Shown here piece by piece: positions 10,760 to 20,700 of a DNA stretch of 64,000 nt. The notes under the pieces are model-generated. The model was given only the letters and a program-made list of their open reading frames with translations. It searched no databases and was not told the origin of the DNA. The stretch lies in NCBI RefSeq assembly GCF_000328475.2, contig NC_026479.1, positions 1,116,001 to 1,180,000 on the forward strand. Direction: 5' to 3'. The translations under genes and the position numbers were made by a program. Numbering within the stretch: position 1 is the first letter of the stretch; every line of letters starts with the position of its first letter. This stretch comes from Mycosarcoma maydis (lineage: Eukaryota > Basidiomycota > Ustilaginomycetes > Ustilaginales).

Positions 10760-11926
10760 TCACTCCCAATCGGAATCCTCTTCAGACTCCTCGTTTTTGG
10801 CCTGGACTGTTTCGGCTTGCTTGACTGCCGGAGTAGTGGGCATGGACAATTGCTCCGCCGCTTTTCCTGTCGAGGATGTGGTTGAAACAGCGATTTCGGA
10901 GCGAACAGCTGCAGCTTCCTCGTCGTCTTCGTCCCACGCAAAGTCTTCCTCCTCCGACGTGGCGTCAGTTGCAGCGACTGTCTGTGTCTTTGCATCCGTA
11001 CTACCTGGTCTGGCTTTTCCAGACGGTTGGGATTGATTATCCGCGGCAATCGGCGGGGCTGTCTTTTCGGCAACGTCCGACCCACTGTAAGTCGAATCGG
11101 ACTTGGCAGCTGTCGACTCGGCTTCTGCACCTCGTTCCTCTGGCGGCACAATACGTACCAATTCGCCAACGAATTCCTTCATGTCCGACTGCACCTCCCG
11201 CGCAAAGCTCTCGGTAGCCTGCAGATAACGATTGGCCAGCTGCTGGGATTCTTTGAGATCCAGGTGCGGAAGGTGGGACTGAATGGTCAGCGAGAGCTTC
11301 GAGAGCGACTCCTGCAGCTTGATCGGGTTGGTAGTTCTAGTGGCATCATTGGGCTCGTTTGAGGTTACAGGTGATGACACGGATTGCAGCGTTGATGTCA
11401 AGGAGTGTTGGAGCTGAACCAGGCGCGGGTCAGAGGTGAGTTTGGAAAAGAGTGATGACATCGAAGCGCCGAGAGTAGGACTCTGATTCGCGCCTTCTGC
11501 ATCATCGGAAGGCGCCACTGCTGATGTGTGGTTATCGATGGCCCTCTGCTTTCCTTTGCTGACCTCAGAGCGACTCGCCGAGTCCGTCGACGAGGACTCA
11601 GCACTGAGGTCCTCTTTGGCTCCTTGTGGCTGCTGACTGTGGTCTCGCGCCTTCTTTTGCGCTTCACCAATCGAAGATTCGAGCTTCGCATATTCGCTCT
11701 TGGCATAGTTGACAATACCACCTCGGGTTTCCATCTCCTTTCGTGCCTGTGTGATCGAGTCTTGCGACTTTTTGGCAAAGCCAGACCACCAGCTTGAGAT
11801 GTTGCCAACCAGCTTTTCCACATTCTGGTCAAGTTCAGTTTTATTCACTGATTCGTTGCCTGTAGGAGTGCTGCTTCCATCGACGCTGCCATTTGCAGCC
11901 ATAAGACCGGGATCGTAAATGTCCAT
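10760..11926 (-). CDS. Unrecognised acidic protein with Trp-containing N- and C-terminal motifs
   Basis: The product is 388 residues from the ATG at 11926; the frame extends 18 codons further to a TTG, not preferred. Near residue 40 is a SSWWSGFAKKSQDSI segment followed by a predicted amphipathic helix. The middle has LPHLDLKESQQLANRYL and a second helical stretch. The C-terminus is acidic, with DFAWDEDDEE and a terminal DSDWE. The WW-plus-helix start and acidic DxW end recall fungal BSD-domain (DOS2/BSDC1-like) proteins, but the diagnostic FW pair of a BSD domain was not found, so this is only a weak resemblance. It shares a 234-base divergent spacer with MSF1 and is convergent with TRF4. 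Intracellular; no signal peptide or membrane segment seen. Function unknown. Confidence 0.75.
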   Translation of the reverse strand: MDIYDPGLMAANGSVDGSSTPTGNESVNKTELDQNVEKLVGNISSWWSGFAKKSQDSITQARKEMETRGGIVNYAKSEYAKLESSIGEAQKKARDHSQQPQGAKEDLSAESSSTDSASRSEVSKGKQRAIDNHTSAVAPSDDAEGANQSPTLGASMSSLFSKLTSDPRLVQLQHSLTSTLQSVSSPVTSNEPNDATRTTNPIKLQESLSKLSLTIQSHLPHLDLKESQQLANRYLQATESFAREVQSDMKEFVGELVRIVPPEERGAEAESTAAKSDSTYSGSDVAEKTAPPIAADNQSQPSGKARPGSTDAKTQTVAATDATSEEEDFAWDEDDEEAAAVRSEIAVSTTSSTGKAAEQLSMPTTPAVKQAETVQAKNEESEEDSDWE

Positions 11927-12160
11927 TTTGTCGTATCGAGAGAAGACAGTGGCGATGATAAGGTTGATGATTAGAATCAAGTCAGGTCATCCGACTCGTG
12001 ACTGCTGAGCACAAAGGCGCTTGCGGGGCTGCGTTGAAAGTCCGAGTTCCGAGCAGATTGAAAGTAAAAGAAGGAACAGAACGCAATCACGACTCTGCTT
12101 TGGAAGAAGAACGGTGAATAGACGTGTCATACACCAGCTACTCGAAGCAGATCTGCCAGA

Positions 12161-13729
12161 ATGATCAAGCTGCCATCGCAGGCAGCGTGTAGAGCCTGTT
12201 TTGGTACCAGACGGGCGGCGCGACCAGCTCAAATCCATGCAAGGGTGCAGCATCTCACCTCCCAGGTAAACTTTGTGAGACGATGTATCGTCGACTCATC
12301 GTTCGCCTTAGCCACGAGTATTGTCCATGCGAGACCAGACTCTCAATCCTTTTCGACGTCAATCGCTGTCAAGCTTGGTGCTACCGCTGCGAGCCGATTT
12401 CCAGCAACCATCAGCATACTGGGAAAAGAATACCCGACCGACGATTACACCAATATCCCAGCCTCGATCCTGTCGCGCCTTTCCACCACGCCTCAGCTTC
12501 CTTACACCAAGAATCACCCTCTAGCTCTTCTACGTGATCAGCTCGAGGCTTCAGTCGGACCAAAATACACGGCTATTCACGCAGCATCACCCGTGGTCAC
12601 TACCGAACTTAATTTTGAGGATCTCGGCATCGCCGCGGATCACCCTGGCCGCAGCCCTACCGATACCTACTATGTGAACCGTAACACGTGCTTACGCACC
12701 CACACATCAGCACACGAAGTCGAGACGTTCCGCAACAAGCACGAAAGATGGCTGCTCACGGCCGACGTGTATCGCCGCGATGAAATCGATGCTTCGCACT
12801 ACCCCATCTTTCACCAGGTGGAAGGTGCGGCCATCTTTGCTCACGAGGACTACGCGATCGGCGGCAAGGTAGAGGCAGAATGTCAAGAGATGGAGGCCAA
12901 ACTGGCCAAGGCGAATTTCGAGATCCAAGACCATGTAGGTCTGTTGGAGGCCGGAGGATACCAGAGCCATCACGATCCTCGTGAAGCGGCGCTCGCCGTA
13001 CGTCACCTGAAGGCAACACTCAACGGTCTTGTCTTGGACTTGTTTGCCGATCGACATGCTTTTGAGACGGCGCAAAAGGGAGGTTCGTCAACCGACCCGC
13101 TGCGCGTCCGCTGGATCCCGGCGTTCTTCCCGTTCACGTCGCCGTCTTACGAGGTGGAAGTGTGGTTCCGAGGCAAATGGCTCGAGATCTTAGGATGCGG
13201 TGTGGTGCAGCAAAGGACGCTAGACAAGGCAGGTGTGCCGGATCGACTCGGTTGGGCATTTGGTCTCGGTCTGGAACGCATCGCCATGGTGCTCTACTCG
13301 ATCCCGGACATTCGACTTTTTTGGACGCAGGACCCGCGCTTCTTGGGTCAATTCGCTAGCACAAGCAGCAACGAGGTCTCAGCAGCTGGAGGTCAAGCCA
13401 AGCGCAGTTCTGGAAAGCCAAAGTTGTTGACGTTCAAGCCGTACTCCAAGTATCCACCGTGCTACAAGGATGTCTCTTTCTGGTTGCCACAAGAGCGTGC
13501 ATTCCACGAAAACGACCTGTTCGAGATCGTTCGCGACCGAGTGGGCGATCTGGTTGAGGATGTGGTCAAGATCGATGACTTTGTGCATCCCAAGACGAAG
13601 AAGCAAAGTCTGTGCTACCGCATCAACTACCGGTCCATGGATCGATCGCTCGAGAATGACGAGGTGAACCAGCTTCACTCGGACGTCCTGAAGAAGCTCG
13701 TGGATCAGCTTTCCATCGAAATTCGATAG
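12161..13729 (+). CDS. MSF1: Phenylalanyl-tRNA synthetase, mitochondrial
   Basis: This monomeric class II synthetase charges mitochondrial tRNA-Phe. The 522-residue product begins at ATG 12161. The first 70 residues are Arg/Ala/Ser-rich with few acidic residues, consistent with mitochondrial import. Class II signatures are visible: CLRTHTSAHE with the TADVYRRDEIDASHYPIFHQVEG segment (motif 2 region, about 185-230), and GWAFGLGLERIAMVLY with the following DIRLFW (motif 3, about 364-390). A C-terminal ferredoxin-fold anticodon-binding domain begins at KYPPCYKDVSFWLP and ends at the stop (about 430-522). Length is close to fungal MSF1. The cytosolic enzyme is a two-gene heterotetramer, so the single-chain layout supports the mitochondrial form. 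Confidence 0.96.
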   Translation: MIKLPSQAACRACFGTRRAARPAQIHARVQHLTSQVNFVRRCIVDSSFALATSIVHARPDSQSFSTSIAVKLGATAASRFPATISILGKEYPTDDYTNIPASILSRLSTTPQLPYTKNHPLALLRDQLEASVGPKYTAIHAASPVVTTELNFEDLGIAADHPGRSPTDTYYVNRNTCLRTHTSAHEVETFRNKHERWLLTADVYRRDEIDASHYPIFHQVEGAAIFAHEDYAIGGKVEAECQEMEAKLAKANFEIQDHVGLLEAGGYQSHHDPREAALAVRHLKATLNGLVLDLFADRHAFETAQKGGSSTDPLRVRWIPAFFPFTSPSYEVEVWFRGKWLEILGCGVVQQRTLDKAGVPDRLGWAFGLGLERIAMVLYSIPDIRLFWTQDPRFLGQFASTSSNEVSAAGGQAKRSSGKPKLLTFKPYSKYPPCYKDVSFWLPQERAFHENDLFEIVRDRVGDLVEDVVKIDDFVHPKTKKQSLCYRINYRSMDRSLENDEVNQLHSDVLKKLVDQLSIEIR

Positions 13730-14053
13730 TCAATTTGTCATGGAAGGCTTTGTTGCACATTGTACTGTACTGTGTGACTGTAATTCCAACATCACCTCTC
13801 ACTCTCTCTGTGTGTCTCTCTCTATCCCCCTCTGACCTTGTGCATTGGCCGTTGGGATTGGCGTCGTTGAAAGGCAAGAAGTGAAGCAGGGTCCAGAGTC
13901 AAGTAAGAGTTGCCATCTCGCTCAACGCCTAAGCAGCATCAAGGTTGTCTCACACTCAAAATGCTACACAAACTAACGAATCGTGAATCGAGCTTAGCAT
14001 GTTATAAGTCACGAGGATGGGAAGCTAGCTCTCTAGCAACGCTCACGATTCTG

Positions 14054-14080
14054 CCCGTGCCCCGTGCCCCGTGCCCCGTA
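14054..14080. repeat. (CCCGTGC)n short tandem repeat
   Basis: Three complete heptamers plus CCCGTA. The unit has the same length (7) as the AATCACG family but a different sequence. Confidence 0.8.
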
Positions 14081-14099
14081 GCCGCCTCTCTGTTTCTTT

Positions 14100-14125
14100 C
14101 CTTTTCCTTTTCCTTTTCCTTTTCC
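14100..14125. repeat. (CTTTTC)n pyrimidine tract
   Basis: About four hexamers of CTTTTC in the upstream region of the DOCK gene, followed by T/G-rich sequence. Confidence 0.75.
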
Positions 14126-14714
14126 GTTTGTTTTTGTTTTTGATTTTCTTCTTCTCAAAAGACAAATCGTGAATAACATTGATGGGCGTTGGCGTTGAAT
14201 CAGCCGAAAAGCAAGCGAGGATGCCATGCGTGAGCGACCAACACGTCCGTTTCCGGAAAGCGGAAATCCAGAGTAAGCATGAGTATCAATAAAAATGCGA
14301 GTCGAGGGTGAAAGAGACAGAGTGCAAAACGCGGGGCGAGGCCCACACACAGAACAGCACGGCGGCCACTGTTATAGAATATATTGCTCGCCGACATCGT
14401 TGTGATTCGCCATATTCACGTTCACCAAGACCTTCTCGACGCTTTGTCAACTTGCTCTAGACTATTTATCATTCACAGTTGTCATTCTTTTGACCGCGTT
14501 GCTTGACCATACGACTCTCCACATTCCTTTCGTCTTGCCATTCACATTCAGCACCGTCGCATCACCCTGCAAAAGTCGTCGAGCGCAACTTTCTCCGCGT
14601 CCTGTCCTCGGCGCAGGTGACCAAACATTGATCTTGGTCTTTGCCACTGTACAATAACATTGCTTCAGCCGGACAACCGACATCTCGATCACTCTCTCTC
14701 CAGAGGTAACCGCC

Positions 14715-17700
14715 ATGGCTAGCACAAGCTCCTACCGCAGGTGGGAGCCACTTCCCAAACTCCTCTATGGCCTCGCCACCCATCCTTTCTCGCCAGAGAC
14801 GGACGCGCTCGAATCGTCGACTCTCCCGCTCGAGTCGCTTCCAGCAGACGTCGTCCAGGACCTGTACGAGAACCTCATTGCTCTCGAGCTTGGTGACGAA
14901 GTCTATGTATTTGAGCAGTTCGGCCATACTGACGTCAACTGGTACCGAGGTTATGTCGTATCCACCAATCGTCTCCCCGCCGTCGCCACCAGCGCCAGCA
15001 GTCTCAGCGACTATAGCACAATCCATGCGCTCGGTCAGCAGTCAAGCCCTTTTGCCAACGAAGAGCCGCAAGTCTACGTCGGTGTATTCCCCAAAACACA
15101 TGTCCACATCCGTGAGCAGCTCGACGACGCAGAGATGCGACTGGCTTCCGTTTACGAGCACGCACAGCAGCTCGGTGTGATCGGTGCCACTGCACCTCTA
15201 CCGCGTCAGAGAAGGAACATGGACACTTTGCCCGAGTTGGACGAATCCACATCCCAACCTTCCAGTCCCAACCAGCCGCCAAGAGCGCAACTGCCTTCCA
15301 TTGATGTCGTCGGTCAGGAGATCGGAACAGACGGCCAGCTCGTTGAGCGTCCACCACCGCCACTTCCGAGTCTCAAATGCGGCGATGAAACGCTCGCCGG
15401 CGTGTACGAACCCTTGGTCGATGAGATCGCATGCGCTTTGCGCGAATGGTCAGCGCTGACATATAAATACCTTGGCCAACGCGACTATGAGCTTCTCAAC
15501 ACAATCAAGCATCACATTGACGTCCTCTTTGTGGCACGCAAACAGCTTCTTGCCCAGACGCTTTCCGCCGAAGAAGTAGCCAAGCTCAGAAGGGAATGTG
15601 TCGCGCGTCTGGTCAAGGCCAACGTCGCCCAAGGTCTCGACGTCATCGTACGCCATCCTGGTCGCGGCGGTCTCGTCGATTTTGACATCAACACCAAGGA
15701 CGCTGATCCCGACAGCTGGGTCAGCGGCATCCGTCTCTCGGCTCTTCAGGCTGCGCTCGCCTATGTCGATCAACAAGACGACGCTGCATCCACTGCTACG
15801 CCCGGTGGCATGGATTTGTCCGCCTCTAGCGCGTTTGGCATCACAGCGCCTACAACCACAAGTGCAGGTGTGCTCGCCGGCATTTCCGACGACTCTTCGC
15901 GCCACCCAGCAACCGCAACGCGGAAGGGCTCCATCTCGAACCCACAACGCGCTCGATACGGCTCCCTCGCTTCCACCAACCCACGCGGCAATGACAGCGC
16001 CGCGGCCAAGTACTTTCATGTGCTGATCGACCTCCGCGCGTTTGTTGCAACCCCATGCACCGCCGGTGAGGTGGTGGAGCTCTACTTTTCGCTTTACAAT
16101 CGAGCCGAATCGCGTTTTCTCACCGAAGAGTTTTGCATCATGCTCAACCACCGTGGTGTTCCCGTCCGCGACTCGGCGGGAGCGTCTAGCAAGATGCATG
16201 CTCTCTTCACCGAACTAAGCGCCAGCGACATGCAGGACCTCAATGTGGTCTGCCGCATCATAAGGAACGGAGGCATGCGTGTGGGTGACATCAAAGCCAC
16301 GCCGCTCGGCGCCGCAGGCCAGGATCAGCCACACGATCGCGCCGACGCCTTTGCTGATCCTTCACTAGCCAATACCCCCTCGTTCCGCCCTAAACGCATG
16401 GCCGGCGATCACTCGTTCCGTCGGCCGTTCGGATGCGCCGTCGTCGAGCTCGGCCAGCACCACAATTTTCAAACCGATGTCGCCTCTTGCTCCACGATGA
16501 AGGAACATGTCATGCCCATCTTTGTTCCTGTCAACGAAGCCGCCTTCAGCACGCTTCATCAGGACATCATCGCATCCAGAACACGCGAATTCGAAAAGTC
16601 GTCGCGAGCCGACATGCTAGCCATCAACGTGAAGGTTTTCCATGGAGAGACGTCTGCCGTGATCCGCGAGAACCCATCGCTGCTTCAGGATGTAGCTCAG
16701 GCGGCTCGTCTTGGCTTCCCGGACGTCGTCTTTCCTGGCGACCAACGCAACGAAGCCTACATCAAGCTTTGGAGTGGCGAGTTCTACCCTTCGAGCAACA
16801 AGATGGCTGGCAATTCGCTCAGAAACATCCAGGTCTCGGTTGAAGTGCGCACCCGGGACGGTCGTGTGGTTGAAGATGTCATCTCCCGCGGCGCAGGCGA
16901 GCCCTTACTGACACAATTCGACAGTCTCGTCTTTTACCATCAAAATGCTCCCACGTGGGGCGAATTGGTCAAGCTGCAGTTACCGCGCGATATCATGGAA
17001 GACTGTCACCTCTTCTTCTCGTTCCGCCATCGAAGCACCAAGGAGGAGCGTGGTTTGGCTGCAGCTAGCAATGTCACGCATGGTAGTCCCGCTCCGCAGT
17101 CGTCCTCTTCTGTGGCCATATCGCGTCCCTTTGCCTATGGTTATCTTCCTTTGTTCGAGTCGAGCCGTGCCTTCATCCCGGATGGCAGCCATACACTCTT
17201 TCTTTGGCGCACAAACAGACCTCCCGCTCAGATCGGTCCCGATCTCTACTTCAATCTGCCACCCGTCACACCTGCCGGGCGCAACATCAACGACGTTGTG
17301 CCTACCAATCTTGCGTCCACAGTGCAGCCTCTTCGTGATATCCTCACCTTGCGCACTTTCCTAGTCTCGACCAAATACTCGCAGAACGACGTCCTGTTAA
17401 AGCTGCTCAATTGGGAGCATCTGCTCGCTGATGACTTTGAGGAGCTGAGAAGCGTCCTCAACCAATTCACCTTTGTCGGAGAGGTCGAGATCGTCAAGTT
17501 CTTGCGAGACATTTTCGATTCGCTGTTTGGCATTGCTACCAGTAGTCGCAACAGCCGCGGCGAGCTTGACGATCTGGTCTTCAACAGTCTCGTCACCGTG
17601 CTCGGCATCGTGCAGGACCGTCGGTTCACCAACTTCCGCGCCACGCTTGACGTCTATATCGAACGCCACTTCAAATTTACCACAGCGCACAACAAGTTGA

Positions 17701-20700
17701 TCGCCTCCATGTCCAAGCTTATGGCCGATCCATGTCGACCTGAGACATCCAAGGACCTTCGTGCGGCTATCAAGGTGTGGCCGTATCTGTTCAAATTTGC
17801 GATTCAAAGCCGCGAGAACCAGAGGGGCGACCGTGATGTTGGCGGAGGGGCCGTCCTAGATCATCTCGAGGCTGGCTTCAAACGCGAGCTCGAAGGGCTG
17901 CTGCGCAGCATCAATCAGCTCATGAGTGCTACTAAGCCCTCTTCGATTATTGGCACCCAGACGCTCGCGCTTCAACATTTTGCAGGCATCCTCCCCGATT
18001 TGGCTCGCATTTTCACCACCGATGAGCTGGTTCGCGTCGCCTCCGCTTTCGCAGACAGCGTGTTCATCACCAAGGGCAAGATGGCCATCTGGAAACTGCT
18101 TCACATTCTGCAGGTGACCCAAGGCTCACTCTTTGAAGAGCAAGCATCGCGTTCACAGCTGATCCCGAGCGTAGTCCGATGGATCCGTCCGCATCTCGGA
18201 CCCTACGACGAAGCTGCGCATGTTGCAGTCAATGCTCATGAAAATGCTCGTGACGCTGCCAGAGTGTCGTGGCTTGAGGCGGCACGCCTCGCTGTCACCA
18301 TTCTGGCTGTCATCCTGGATCGTCTGCAGGTATCTTTGGCTTCCGATCCAGCAGATGGGTCACATGGCACACGAGGAAATGGGCGCATCAAGACTCGCCA
18401 GGAGCAGGACGATGTGGATTATCTACTCACCATGATGCCCAAGCTGCTCGAGACCTACCGTGAGATGTCGAGTCGAGCCACAATCCGGACGCTCGAGCGA
18501 CACCGCGCGCCATCTACTACGCCGTCGCCCGTACCAGTCGTCTTCCCTTCCAGCTATCCTTTTCCGCTCGTCGCCAAGCGACCGCAGGGAGGTGCGTCCG
18601 TGGTCAATGGACCCTCGTCGCGTCGGAACCGCCGACGCGATCGTACCGAATTTCTCAACTGTGGTCTTGTCGAGATCAGCGCTGTACTCATGGTGCTGAT
18701 CGTATTAAGCCCGAGAAAGCATCTTTCGAGCTTCCTCGACGAGGAAAGAGATCTCGGCGGCGCAGAGCGAACGTCCAAGGTACTGCTAGACTTCTTCGAG
18801 GTGGCGACCTCGGTCCTATCGTATGAGGCTTTCCCTAACACATGGCTCAACCTGAACATCTTCAGTCATCAAATGGTGCTCAAGATGGCCGATCCGATTG
18901 CATCGATCATGGTGCGTCACTACATTCCTTCCGCTGAACAAAGCGATAAGTTCGACACCACGCTCTGGCGGTCGTGCCTGACCATGGTGCTGACATTGCT
19001 GTCGAGCGACCAGCTGGTGATTGAGCAGTTCAAACCACAGAGGCGTAGGGCCGTGTGGAGACTAGCGGGCGACATTCGAGGCGAGGGGGCCCAGATCTTT
19101 GCCAAGCTGTGGACTTCGATCGGATGGCCTGAAAAGGCAGTTGAAGAGGTCGGTGGAGACGAAACGAGCCAAGCCGACGAGCGCATGAACACAGGCGGTT
19201 TCCAGGTGCAATTTGTTCCGTCCCTGGTGGAACCCGTGCTCGAGCTGTGCCTGTCGCACCACGACGAGCTCAGGACATGCGCGGTGCGTGTCTTGGCTAC
19301 CATGATCACCTCCGAGTGGCACCTGAACGGCAACTTCACCGTGATCGAGGCAGAAATCATCGACAAGCTCGACATTCTCTTCATGACGCGCACCAAGGGT
19401 GACGAGATCTCGCGTGCCTTTTTCATCGGACAACTGCGCGCGCTGTTTGACAATCCGAACGTCGATGCTGGTCTACGTGATCAGGTCAATGCTTGCTTGG
19501 TGTCGGTGAACCGCTTCCTTGATTTGCTGCTCAGTGTACGAAGCTTGCCTTTAGAGGAAGGCTACGAAGATGACCGCGTCGCTGGCACGCTCAAGTTGCT
19601 TGGATTCTTGCGGCAAACCAATAGGGTTTCGGCCTTCTCTACTCACGTGTTGCGCCTGGTCAACCTGCATTTGGAAAACTTCAATTATGTCGAAGCAGCA
19701 CTCACGCTGAAACTGCATGCCGATCTTCATTCGTGGGATATGGACAGCTTTGTCGAGCCAATCGCCGATCTGGATCTGCCACGTCAGTCGCACTTTGCCC
19801 GCAAGGAGACGCTCTACATGCTCATCCTCGACTATTTGGGCAAAGGCAAGGCGTGGGAGATCTCGGTCGATATCTGCCGCGAGCTTGCACAGCAGTACGA
19901 ATACCGCTCGGTCGACTATGTTCGTCTGGCCGAAGTGCTTCAGCACCAAGCCAAGCTGTACCAGATGATCGCCAGCGAGGAACGTGCGTTCTCGGCGTAT
20001 TTCCGCGTCGCCTACTACGGGCAGCAGTGGCCGGCGTCGCTGCAGGATAAGATGTTCGTCTACCGCGGACACGACTGGGAAAAGTTTGGCGCCTTCTGCG
20101 ACCGCCTGCACGCCAAGCACCCCAGTGCCACACTCATCAAGAGCGCCGCCTTGCCCGACGACGAGGTGCGCTTGTCCGAGGGCCAATTTGTGCAGGTGAC
20201 GGCGGTGCAGCCAGAACCTGATCGTTCCAAGGACATCTTCACAAATGCTGAAGTACCGCCAACCGTACGGGCCTACTATGAGAACAACGGCACCGACCTT
20301 TTCTCGTTTGTGCGACCGCTCGACAAGCCGGGCGGCGTGGCGTCGGAGCAGTGGACGGAAAAGACGTATCTGCGCTGCGAAGACGCATTTCCTACGGTGC
20401 TTCGACGCAGTGAGGTGGCCGAGGTGTACGTGGTGGAGATCAGTCCATTGGAAAAGGCAGTGGAGGATGTCAAGGCCAAGACAGCCGAGCTCGCTATGCT
20501 GGAGAACAAGTATACGTCGATCCGCAAGGTGTCGACGGGTAAGATCAACACAAATCGACTGTCGATGGCGCTCAACAGCGCGGTCGATGTTCCAGCGGAA
20601 AGTGGTGTACCCATGTACAAGAGCACGTTCTTCGCTCCCGAGTACGTTGCAAGGCACGAGAATCAGCAAGAAGCGGTGGCCGAACTGAGACAGGCTGTCG

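Larger units (their letters stand above)
13730..14714. other. Intergenic region MSF1 to DOCK gene, with simple repeats
   Basis: A 985-base spacer between two + strand genes. It holds (CCCGTGC)n at 14054-14080, a (CTTTTC)n tract at about 14100-14125, and a heptamer-family copy near 13978-13990. The pyrimidine-rich stretch before 14714 probably belongs to the promoter and leader of the DOCK gene. No gene seen. Confidence 0.6.
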